A program made the position numbers and the translations under genes. Below are positions 1 to 6,033 of a stretch of DNA of 6,124 nucleotides, one piece after another. The notes beneath the pieces were generated by a model that was not told the DNA's origin, ran no database searches, and was given only the letters and a program-made list of their open reading frames with translations. Each line of letters starts with the position of its first letter. Positions within the stretch are counted from its first letter, which is position 1. This stretch comes from CAYGWP01 sp964353455 (lineage in GTDB: Bacteria; Planctomycetota; Phycisphaerae; FEN-1346): positions 1 to 6,124 of the forward strand of contig CAYGWP010000318.1 of the NCBI GenBank assembly GCA_964353455.1, written 5' to 3'.

Positions 1-3
1 GGC

Positions 4-1014
4 ATGCCCACTTACGTTGTCACCGGCGGGGCCGGGTTCATCGGCTCGAACTTCGTCCGCCTGGCGCTCGGTCGCCGGCCGGACCTCGCCATCGTCAACA
101 TCGACCTCCTGACCTATGCCGGGAACCTTGAAAACCTCGAAGGCGTCCCGGCCGACCGCCATACCTTTGTCCGGGCAGACATCACCGACCCGGACGCGGT
201 GCGCCAGGCCATTCCCGACGGGGCCGATGCGGTCCTCAATTTTGCCGCCGAGACACACGTTGACCGCTCCATCCTCGGCCCGCTGGCCTTCGTCCGCACC
301 AACGTCCTCGGCACGCAGGTCCTCCTGGATGCCGCCCGCGAGAAGGGCGCCGCCAGGTTCGTCCAGATCTCCACCGATGAGGTGTACGGGTCGCTTGCGC
401 CCGACGATCCGCCCTTCGCCGAGGAATTTCCTCTCGACCCCTCCAGCCCGTACGCCGCAAGCAAGGCGGCCGCCGACCTTCTGGTCCTGGCCGCCTGCCG
501 CACCTACGGCCAGAACGCCGTCATCACACGCTGCTCCAATAATTACGGGGCGTACCAGTTCCCCGAGAAACTCATCCCCCTGATGATCTCGAACGCCCTG
601 GAGGACAGGCCCCTCCCGGTCTATGGCGATGGGCGGCAGGTCCGCGACTGGATTTACACCGACGACCACTCGACGGCCATCCTTGCGGCGGCCGAGCGCG
701 GCCAGCCGGGAACCGTCTATAACATCGGCTCACGCAGCCAGCGCTGCAACATCGACGTGGTCCGCGAAATCCTGCGGCAACTCGGAAAGCCCGAAAGCCT
801 CATCCGCTTCGTCAAGGACCGCCCCGCCCACGACCGCCGATACGCCATGGACCCGTCGCGGATCGAGACCGAACTGGCGTGGCGCCCCCAAGTCGGCTTC
901 GACGAGGGCCTTGCCCGCACCATCCGCTGGTACCGCGACCACCAGGACTGGTGGCGCCGCGTCAAAGACGGGTCGTACCGCGAGTTCTACCAGAAATGGT
1001 ACGGCGGACGGTAA
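4..1014 (+). CDS. rfbB: dTDP-glucose 4,6-dehydratase
   Basis: This 336-residue protein is an extended short-chain dehydrogenase/reductase that should convert dTDP-glucose to dTDP-4-keto-6-deoxyglucose in the cytoplasm. This is the second step of dTDP-L-rhamnose and related deoxysugar synthesis for surface polysaccharide. The sequence shows the NAD-binding glycine motif GGAGFIGS at residues 8-15, AAETHVDRS at 81-89, the active-site STDEVYG at 123-129 (Thr124, Asp125, Glu126), the catalytic Tyr150-x3-Lys154 pair (YAASK), SNNYG at 178-182 and YGDGRQVRDW at 207-216. The Asp-Glu pair after the threonine separates this family from UDP-glucose 4-epimerases. Length is normal and the frame is intact. 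The start is the ATG three bases into the window, so its ribosome binding site cannot be seen. It has no functional link to the CRISPR genes and is separated from cas9 by about 740 bp. The synonym is rmlB. Confidence 0.95.
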   Translation: MPTYVVTGGAGFIGSNFVRLALGRRPDLAIVNIDLLTYAGNLENLEGVPADRHTFVRADITDPDAVRQAIPDGADAVLNFAAETHVDRSILGPLAFVRTNVLGTQVLLDAAREKGAARFVQISTDEVYGSLAPDDPPFAEEFPLDPSSPYAASKAAADLLVLAACRTYGQNAVITRCSNNYGAYQFPEKLIPLMISNALEDRPLPVYGDGRQVRDWIYTDDHSTAILAAAERGQPGTVYNIGSRSQRCNIDVVREILRQLGKPESLIRFVKDRPAHDRRYAMDPSRIETELAWRPQVGFDEGLARTIRWYRDHQDWWRRVKDGSYREFYQKWYGGR

Positions 1015-1048
1015 GGGTGCGCCGACGGATTGTGGCAAGAGATGCTGT

Positions 1049-1119
1049 CAAGAACGCCAAGAGCGCCAAGAACGCCAAGAGCGCCAACCCCCGGGAGTTG
1101 GCGCTCTTGGCGCTCTTGG
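1049..1119. repeat. Long hairpin made of 9-bp direct repeats
   Basis: Four tandem 9-bp units alternate between CAAGAACGC and CAAGAGCGC from 1049 to about 1087. Two inverted units follow at 1099-1119. Arms 1066-1088 and 1097-1119 pair at 22 of 23 positions around an 8-base loop (1089-1096). It lies 35 bp after the rfbB stop, so it could act as a transcript end or an mRNA-stabilising hairpin. No T-run follows on either side, so it is not a classical intrinsic terminator. Similar short-unit repeats are common between genes in some uncultivated bacterial lineages, which suggests a dispersed element; a genome-wide count was not possible here. Confidence 0.75.
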
Positions 1120-1177
1120 GCCGGGCCGAAAACCCGATTGTGGCGGAAGCGGGGGGGTACACTACAGGTTGTGGCAG

Positions 1178-1246
1178 TTTACCACTAAGGCACAAGGTCA
1201 CAAAGTGAGAAGGCATTCTTGGCGACTTCGTGTCTTGGTGGTGAAA
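1178..1246. repeat. Imperfect long palindrome
   Basis: The left part, beginning TTTACCACTAAGGCACAAGG (1178-1197), is matched by an imperfect inverted copy ending CTTGGTGGTGAAA (1234-1246, within 1226-1246). The centre is roughly 1206-1225. The composition (ACCACTAAGGCAC read against GTGTCTTGGTGGT) resembles dispersed intergenic palindromes that I know from several uncultivated bacterial genomes. No reading frame is evident, and function is unknown. Confidence 0.6.
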
Positions 1247-1270
1247 GATTGTACACCGGTTCCATCTTCA

Positions 1271-1330
1271 CGAAACTTTGCGAAACTTGGCGAAACTTGC
1301 GGCATTCTTTGCGAAACTCAGGGCATTCTT
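1271..1330. repeat. 10-bp tandem repeats within a 21-bp direct repeat
   Basis: Three exact-phase 10-bp units start CGAAACTT at 1271, 1281 and 1291. A fourth related copy starts at 1312. The stretch 1291-1309 (CGAAACTTG then CGGCATTCTT) recurs at 1312-1330 with small changes, giving a 21-bp direct repeat. GGCATTCTT also occurs at 1212-1220 inside the preceding palindrome. This is non-coding low-complexity DNA with no function I can assign. Confidence 0.65.
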
Positions 1331-1401
1331 ACGCCAAACGATGGGCAATTGCGTGGCATCTTTGCACCGGCCGTCCGACCACAATAGGTGGGGGGTGTTT
1401 C

Positions 1402-1436
1402 GATTGCGGATTGCGGATTGTAGATTGTGGATTGAA
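1402..1436. repeat. Five 7-bp tandem repeats (GATTGYR)
   Basis: Five uninterrupted heptamers read GATTGCG, GATTGCG, GATTGTA, GATTGTG and GATTGAA. Such heptad runs are known as dispersed intergenic sequence in several uncultivated bacterial phyla. The last two units contain an 11-bp match (1425-1435) to the 5' end of the CRISPR repeat, which is probably accidental. Confidence 0.7.
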
Positions 1437-1544
1437 CACAGAGGCAACAACGGATCGTCCGCAGCCGCCGTCGCCGGAGGCTATGGCGGGCCAGGGATTA
1501 CGCAGATGGGCGCAGAGCGGCGGTAAGGCCCGGCGGGCCGGCTC
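1437..1544. other. GC-rich non-coding stretch with short repeats
   Basis: I see no credible gene here. It contains GC-rich inverted bits such as GGCCC/GGGCC with a 3-base loop at 1527-1539. It also contains an ACGCAGATGGGCGCAGAG-like stretch (about 1500-1517) of the type found as dispersed intergenic sequence in some environmental genomes. The small GC hairpin lies beyond the apparent tracrRNA 3' end on the minus strand and could help end that transcript, but no T-run supports this. Confidence 0.4.
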
Positions 1545-1669
1545 GGAAAGGGATGCCGCCCGTGGACTTTCATCCGCGGGCGGCGATGAAGCACCCTGCG
1601 AATCCTTTCACATTAGGCCGTGAAAGGCCTTGGTGTGAAAAAACGCGCGAACTGGGGTTGGTTACACCC
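1545..1669 (-). ncRNA. tracrRNA of the type II-C system
   Basis: A minus-strand RNA of about 125 nt is inferred. It would guide processing of pre-crRNA and bind Cas9 together with crRNA. The anti-repeat is 1668 down to 1632. Antiparallel to the CRISPR repeat it pairs at 32 of 36 repeat bases: 27 Watson-Crick and 5 G-U, with mismatches at repeat positions 2, 9, 10 and 25 and one bulged C. It is followed at once by AAGGCC (1631-1626), as in Neisseria tracrRNA. Stem 1 pairs 1620-1627 with 1604-1611 (8 bp). A terminal stem pairs 1577-1584 with 1555-1562 (8 bp) and 1573-1575 with 1564-1566 (3 bp). The 5' end is set by a promoter about 7 bp upstream. The 3' end is uncertain because only a weak pyrimidine run (ATCCCTTTCC) follows the last stem. 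Confidence 0.85.
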
Positions 1670-1675
1670 AAGTAC

Positions 1676-1704
1676 AGTATGGACAACGGGCAGGGAATTG
1701 TCAA
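1676..1704 (-). promoter_or_regulatory. Promoter of tracrRNA
   Basis: On the minus strand a perfect -35 box TTGACA (1704-1699) stands 17 bp from a -10 box CATACT (1681-1676, four of six consensus bases). The predicted start near 1669 falls at the first bases of the anti-repeat. The position of the start relative to an independently found RNA is strong support. Confidence 0.75.
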
Positions 1705-1708
1705 TAAT
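1680..1708 (+). promoter_or_regulatory. Promoter of cas9-cas1-cas2
   Basis: On the plus strand a -35 box TGGACA (1680-1685, five of six consensus bases) stands 17 bp from a -10 box AATAAT (1703-1708, five of six). Transcription would start near 1715, leaving a leader of about 38 nt before the cas9 start. Its boxes overlap those of the opposite-facing tracrRNA promoter by two bases at each end, so the two cannot easily be occupied at once. Confidence 0.65.
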
Positions 1709-1740
1709 ATTCTCTTGCCTTTCCGCACACCCGTCTGATG

Positions 1741-1746
1741 AAGGGG
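1741..1746 (+). promoter_or_regulatory. Ribosome binding site that sets the cas9 start
   Basis: AAGGGG lies six bases before the ATG at 1753. An in-frame ATG at 1738 has no such motif before it and would place the AAGGGG inside the coding region. I therefore choose 1753, which gives MTRYTLGLDLG, typical of Cas9 N-termini. Confidence 0.75.
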
Positions 1747-1752
1747 ACAACC

Positions 1753-4700
1753 ATGACGCGCTACACGCTGGGCTTGGACCTGGGCAGCAATTCGGTTGGC
1801 TGGGCGATGATCGCCGTTGGCGGCGACACCTTCCAAGGGGGCGCCCCCATCCTTGCGGGAGTGCGGGTTTTTCCGGAGGGCGTTGACCGCGCGCCTACGG
1901 GGGCTGAGCAGCCTCGCGGGCAAGACCGCCGCGTTGCCCGCGGCCAGCGACGAATGCACTACCGGCGTCGCCAACGCCGGCGCAAACTCATGCGGATTCT
2001 TCAGGAGGTGGGTTTCCTGCCGAAAGATAACGCGGCCCTTGCCCTAGTTCGCGCCCTGGACCCGTACGCGCTCAGGGCAAGCGGGCTTGATAGGGAACTT
2101 GCTCCATTCGAATTCGGCCGCGTGCTGATGCATATATGTCAGCGACGTGGCTTCAAGTCAAACCGCAAGACGGGCAAGTCGAAGGATGATGGCAAGGTGG
2201 CGAAGGAAACGGCCGCGCTGGCCGAGAAGGTGCAGGCCGCACGCAGCCGCACGCTCGGCGAGTACCTGGCAGGCATCGCTTCCAATAATTGTCAGTCTGC
2301 GCTGGACGCCGAACGGGTGCGCGCTCGCTACACCCTTCGCACGATGTACGAGCATGAGTTTGAGGAACTCTGGAAAACTCAGTCGCCGTCCCACGCCAGC
2401 GCACTCACGGATTCCGTGAAGCAGCGTATCCACGAGGCCATCTTTTTTCAGCGGCCCTTGCGTTACGACCTGCAGACCATCGGCGACTGCGAGTTGGAGC
2501 CGGGCGAAAAACGCTGTCCGAAGGCCCACTGGCTCGGCCAACAGTTTCGCATGTTCCAGGAGATCAACGCCCTGCGGGTCCTTGATCCGGTTCATGGCGA
2601 ACGTGCCCTGAACACGGAAGAGCGCGCTAAACTCTCGGATGCCCTTGTCGGCAAGAAGAAGATGACGTTTGACGATATCCGCAGATGTCTCGGGCTCTTC
2701 GAAAGCCAGCACTTCAATCTGGAAGGGGCGGGGCGGCGAGACTACCTGAAGGGCAATGACGTTGAGGCTGGCCTGAGGGGGCGCGCCCTCAAGAAGTGGT
2801 ATGAGGGCCTTGCCGCGGGAACCCGGACTGCGGTTCATGACGCCCTGGCGGAAATCGAAGACGAGAGTGAACTTTGCCGACTGGCAATGGAGGAATGGGG
2901 CTGCTCTGAGGAGCAAGCGGCCGCGCTGTTGAAGATCGACCTGCCGGAGAAATACTTCAACGTTTCCCTCAAGGCCATCAATAAGATGCTCCCGTTTCTG
3001 GACCCGGCCCACGTATGCGGAGACGATTGCCTCAGGCGTTTCCTGGCCAAGGACCCGGATGCCGGGCACGTTATCAGCGAGGCCAAGGAACTGGCCGGTT
3101 ACACGATCCGGAGAAAAGAGGAATCGCTCGATTCGCTTCCGCCCCTCATGCAAACGCTCAAGTACATGACCAACCCGCTCGTCCGGCGGGGCCTGACGGA
3201 GATGCGCAAAGTGGTCAACGCTCTTGTGCGAGAGCACGGGAAACCGCTGGAAATCGTCGTGGAACTTGCCCGGGACATGAAGCGGTCCCGCGAGCAGCGC
3301 GAGAAGGCCCACATGGAGAACGCCAAACGCAAGAAAGAGACCGATGAGATCGTCGGCCGTATCCAAACGGATTTCAACATCCTCACGCCAAGGCGCGATG
3401 ACATACTCAAGTACCGCCTGTGGAAAGAGTGTGGTGGCAACTCGCCGTATTCCGGCAACTCTATTCCACAGTCCAAACTCTTCACGGGCGAGGTCCACAT
3501 AGACCACATCCTGCCGTACTCGCGGTCGCTCGATGATTCATACATGAACAAGGTGGTTTGTTTCGTCGGCGAGAACGCGGAGAAGGGCAACCAGACACCG
3601 CTTGAGGCCTACGGGTCCGACCCCAATCGCTACGAGCCGATTCTTCAGCGCGTGGCGGCCTTGCCGTACCCAAAGCGCCGCCGGTTCAGCCAGAAGGAAC
3701 TGGACCTTGACAAATTCGTGCAGCGGCAACTGAATGACACCAGATATATCAGCCGCGAGGCCGTGCGGTATGTGGGCTTGCTGGGATGCAAGGTCCGTTG
3801 CGTGAAGGGCGAGACGACGGCCGAACTCCGTTGGCAGTGGCAGTTGAACGGCCTCTTGGGGACGGCCGATGAGGAAAAGAACCGCAGCGACCATCGCCAC
3901 CATGCCATCGACGCCATTGTGATAGCCTTTACGACGCAAGGGGCGCTCCAGAAACTCTCGACCGTGAAGTACAACCCTGCCAAGCCGCGTTTCGATCCGC
4001 CGTGGGAGAACTTCCGCGACAGCGTTGACAGCGCGGTTGGGGCAATCAACGTGTCCTTCAGGCCCGCCCGGAAACTCGCGGGCCGTCTGCACGAGGAAAC
4101 CGGCTTGGGGCCGGTCAAGGGCAAGCCTGACCGCTTCGTCCATCGCGTCCCTCTTGAGAGGTTGACGATTGCCCAGGTCGGCCAAATCCGTGACCCGGTG
4201 ATCCGCTGCATTGTCGAGACCCGCTGCCGCGAGCGCGGCGTGGACCTGGAAGGGAGCGCCAAGATCGAGAAAGGCGTGTGGGACCCGACACTTAAGATGC
4301 CTTCCGGTGTGCCTATCAAGCGGGTCCGCATCGAAACGGTTGAGAAGACGGCCATCCCGATTCGGCAAGTGGCAGGCAAGGTAATCAAATCATATCTGCC
4401 CGGCGGCAACCACCACGTGGAGATTTACCAACTCCCCGACGGCAAGTGGACGGGACGCTGCGTGTCGCGATTCGAGGTCCACCACCGGCTCCAAGAGGGC
4501 CAAGGCATAGTGGGCAGGAGGCCGCTGGATGCAGCAAGGTTCCTAATGTCTTTCTGCATTAATGACATGGTCCAACTGACGCATAGGCAAACTGGCGAAG
4601 TGACGCTTTACCGCGTCCAAAAAATGTCCAGCGGCGTACCCATGATGGAACTGAGGCAGCACACTGCGGCGCGCATTGACGACAAGGCCGCAAGGTTTCT

Positions 4701-4788
4701 GGTGGCAACGTGGGACAAGTTGCGTTTCATGGGTGCTCAGAAGGTATTGGTTGACCCTGTCGGCCGGGTGTTCCCCTGCAATGATTAA
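1753..4788 (+). CDS. cas9: Cas9 endonuclease, subtype II-C
   Basis: This is the RNA-guided DNA nuclease of the system, cutting both target strands with RuvC and HNH sites. The protein has 1011 residues, in the compact II-C range (Campylobacter about 984, Neisseria about 1082). In order: RuvC-I with GLDLGSNSVGWA and Asp9; an arginine-rich bridge helix at about 52-85; a recognition lobe beginning with a II-C-like RRGFKSNRK at 131-139; RuvC-II with VVELARD and Glu504; HNH with HIDHILP (Asp584, His585) and ENAEKGNQTP (Asn608); RuvC-III with HHAIDA (His717, Asp720); and a PAM-interacting C-terminal region ending in VDPVGRVF, as in II-C relatives. Asp584, His585 and Asn608 have the same spacing as Asp587, His588 and Asn611 of Neisseria Cas9. 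No catalytic residue is missing, so it should be active. The PAM cannot be read from sequence. It overlaps cas1 by 8 bp. Confidence 0.97.
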   Translation: MTRYTLGLDLGSNSVGWAMIAVGGDTFQGGAPILAGVRVFPEGVDRAPTGAEQPRGQDRRVARGQRRMHYRRRQRRRKLMRILQEVGFLPKDNAALALVRALDPYALRASGLDRELAPFEFGRVLMHICQRRGFKSNRKTGKSKDDGKVAKETAALAEKVQAARSRTLGEYLAGIASNNCQSALDAERVRARYTLRTMYEHEFEELWKTQSPSHASALTDSVKQRIHEAIFFQRPLRYDLQTIGDCELEPGEKRCPKAHWLGQQFRMFQEINALRVLDPVHGERALNTEERAKLSDALVGKKKMTFDDIRRCLGLFESQHFNLEGAGRRDYLKGNDVEAGLRGRALKKWYEGLAAGTRTAVHDALAEIEDESELCRLAMEEWGCSEEQAAALLKIDLPEKYFNVSLKAINKMLPFLDPAHVCGDDCLRRFLAKDPDAGHVISEAKELAGYTIRRKEESLDSLPPLMQTLKYMTNPLVRRGLTEMRKVVNALVREHGKPLEIVVELARDMKRSREQREKAHMENAKRKKETDEIVGRIQTDFNILTPRRDDILKYRLWKECGGNSPYSGNSIPQSKLFTGEVHIDHILPYSRSLDDSYMNKVVCFVGENAEKGNQTPLEAYGSDPNRYEPILQRVAALPYPKRRRFSQKELDLDKFVQRQLNDTRYISREAVRYVGLLGCKVRCVKGETTAELRWQWQLNGLLGTADEEKNRSDHRHHAIDAIVIAFTTQGALQKLSTVKYNPAKPRFDPPWENFRDSVDSAVGAINVSFRPARKLAGRLHEETGLGPVKGKPDRFVHRVPLERLTIAQVGQIRDPVIRCIVETRCRERGVDLEGSAKIEKGVWDPTLKMPSGVPIKRVRIETVEKTAIPIRQVAGKVIKSYLPGGNHHVEIYQLPDGKWTGRCVSRFEVHHRLQEGQGIVGRRPLDAARFLMSFCINDMVQLTHRQTGEVTLYRVQKMSSGVPMMELRQHTAARIDDKAARFLVATWDKLRFMGAQKVLVDPVGRVFPCND

Positions 4789-5665
4789 ACGCACTATCGA
4801 AATCTCCGGGCAGGGCAACCACCTGTCCGTTTCGGACGGGTCGCTCCTTATCCGGCAGGGGGGAGAGGAAGTCGGGCGCGTGCCGCTGGAGGACCTGGGC
4901 CTCTTGGTCCTCGACGCCCCGACCACCACGTACACCCACTCGGTGATCACCGAGATCCTTGCGGCAGGGGCCGTCATCATCCCCTGCGGGCGGGACCATC
5001 ACCCATGCGGCATGTTCCTGCCGCAGGAGAACAGCCTCCTGACGGAGCGGCTTGCCGCCCAGACCGCTGCGCCCTTGCCCCTGAAGAAGGTTCTGTGGAA
5101 ACAGTTGGTGCAGGCCAAGATTCGGAGCCAGGCGGGGGCGCTTGCGGCAGATGCGCCGGAGCGCGGATACCTGGCGAACCTGATTCCGGCCGTCCGGTCG
5201 GGCGACCCGACGAACGTGGAGGCCCAGGCTGCGCGCATCTATTGGCCGGCGCTCCTGGGGAAGGACTTCCGGCGGTCTCCGGAAGGTGCGCCGCCGAACT
5301 GCCTCTTGAACTACGGGTACATGGTCCTCAGGTCGTGCGTTGCGCGGGCGGTGTGCGGGGCGGGGCTTCACCCGTCGCTGGGGCTGCACCATCACAACCG
5401 CTACAACCCGTTCTGTCTGGCCGACGATCTCTTGGAGCCCCTGCGGCCGCTTGTGGATGTTCAGGTGCGAAGGCTTGCCGAGGGGGGCGTTACCGAGATA
5501 AACCGCGACTCGAAGGTGCAACTGCTGTCGGTCCTTGCGGCAACGGTTGATGTGGGGGGCGAGAAGGGGCCGCTCATGGTCGCCCTTGAGCGGGTCACGG
5601 CATCCCTCGTCCGCTGCTACCGGGGCGAGCAGAAGAGACTGGAACTGCCCAGGCTATGGAACTGA
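4781..5665 (+). CDS. cas1: Cas1 integrase, type II
   Basis: Cas1 is the metal-dependent integrase that, as a complex of Cas1 dimers and a Cas2 dimer, inserts new spacers at the array. The protein has 294 residues, normal for type II Cas1. The opening MIKRTIEISGQGNHLSV fits the N-terminal beta-sandwich of type II Cas1. The catalytic domain shows Glu147 in NVEAQAARIYWPAL, the histidine cluster LHHHN (203-205), and ADDLLEP with Asp216 and Glu219, followed by LRPLVD. The start is the ATG in ATGATTAA, where it overlaps the cas9 stop codon. An upstream in-frame ATG at 4676 would give 35 extra residues inside cas9 and is rejected. No strong ribosome binding site precedes the start, so translation is probably coupled to cas9. 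No csn2 or cas4 accompanies it in this window, in line with subtype II-C. Confidence 0.95.
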   Translation: MIKRTIEISGQGNHLSVSDGSLLIRQGGEEVGRVPLEDLGLLVLDAPTTTYTHSVITEILAAGAVIIPCGRDHHPCGMFLPQENSLLTERLAAQTAAPLPLKKVLWKQLVQAKIRSQAGALAADAPERGYLANLIPAVRSGDPTNVEAQAARIYWPALLGKDFRRSPEGAPPNCLLNYGYMVLRSCVARAVCGAGLHPSLGLHHHNRYNPFCLADDLLEPLRPLVDVQVRRLAEGGVTEINRDSKVQLLSVLAATVDVGGEKGPLMVALERVTASLVRCYRGEQKRLELPRLWN

Positions 5666-5985
5666 GCGGATACAGGGCAATGTGGCTACTGGCGATGTTC
5701 GACCTGCCGGTGGATACCAAGAAGGCCCGCAAGGAGTACACGCTTTTCCGCAAGGCGCTCATCAAAGACGGCTTTACAATGATGCAGTTCTCGGTGTATA
5801 TTAGGCACTGCGCGAGCGAGGAGAACACGGACGTGCACGAGGGGCGGGTGGTGGCGTTCCTGCCGCCGGACGGCGAGGTGAGGGTCCTTTCGATCACGGA
5901 CAAACAGTATGAACGGATGCGTGTATTCTGGGGGAAAATGCGAAAGCCGGCCGAGCAGCCGCCGCGCCAACTCGAACTTTTTTGA
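5656..5985 (+). CDS. cas2: Cas2 spacer-acquisition protein
   Basis: Cas2 is a small ferredoxin-fold protein that forms the central dimer of the Cas1-Cas2 integration complex. The 109-residue sequence has the first beta strand MWLLAMFDLPV with the conserved Asp16, then KKARKEYTLFRKALIKDGFTMMQFSVYIRHC. This matches type II Cas2 proteins, which commonly begin with a GYR(A/M)MW-like stretch. The start overlaps the cas1 3' end by 10 bp (ATG inside CTATGGAACTGA), again indicating translational coupling in one cas9-cas1-cas2 operon. An internal ATG at 5680 (Met9) is possible but would remove residues conserved in relatives. The last codons (about 5949-5985) form the left arm and loop of a palindrome described separately. 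Confidence 0.93.
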   Translation: MELSGYRAMWLLAMFDLPVDTKKARKEYTLFRKALIKDGFTMMQFSVYIRHCASEENTDVHEGRVVAFLPPDGEVRVLSITDKQYERMRVFWGKMRKPAEQPPRQLELF

Positions 5986-6011
5986 GTTGGAATCGCGGCA
6001 ACTGCTCGGCC
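5949..6011. other. 23-bp interrupted palindrome across the cas2 stop
   Basis: Three stacked helices can form: 5949-5958 with 6002-6011 (10 bp), 5961-5966 with 5994-5999 (6 bp) and 5967-5973 with 5984-5990 (7 bp). They are separated by a 2x2 internal loop and a 3-base bulge, with a loop at 5974-5983 that contains six T. The left arm is cas2 coding sequence and the right arm is non-coding. No T-run follows on the plus strand. On the minus strand the hairpin is followed by GGCTTTCGCATTTT, a weak terminator-like tail. It might separate array transcription from the convergent cas operon. Confidence 0.6.
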
Positions 6012-6033
6012 TGACCCGACTTACGGCAGCACC

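Noticed and set aside
623..1387. Plus-strand frame running from rfbB into the repeats
   Set aside because: Its first half is an out-of-frame reading of rfbB and its second half is a translation of repeats (such as QERQERQER). It is not a plausible protein.
1425..1435. Second anti-repeat in the heptad array (11-bp match to the repeat 5' end)
   Set aside because: The match is explained by the GATTG heptad unit, does not extend further, and the 37-nt anti-repeat at 1632-1668 is far better.
1219..1623. Plus-strand frame of 134 residues upstream of cas9
   Set aside because: It crosses tandem repeats and the tracrRNA gene, with no ribosome binding site or family resemblance noted.
1738..1752. Upstream ATG as the cas9 start
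   Set aside because: No Shine-Dalgarno motif precedes it, while AAGGGG stands six bases before the ATG at 1753.
2158..3507. Minus-strand open frame of 449 residues opposite cas9
   Set aside because: It lies wholly inside cas9, whose catalytic motifs fix the true frame. It has no recognisable motif and is the usual antisense open frame of GC-rich DNA.
3538..4368. Minus-strand open frame of 276 residues opposite cas9
   Set aside because: Same reason: it shadows the HNH to RuvC-III coding region and has no family features.
4727..5521. Minus-strand open frame of 264 residues opposite cas1
   Set aside because: It covers the cas1 catalytic domain in antisense and shows no recognisable motif.
5978..5983. 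Six-T run at the cas2 end as an intrinsic terminator
   Set aside because: The T-run is in the hairpin loop and inside cas2 codons, not after a completed stem, so it does not have terminator geometry.
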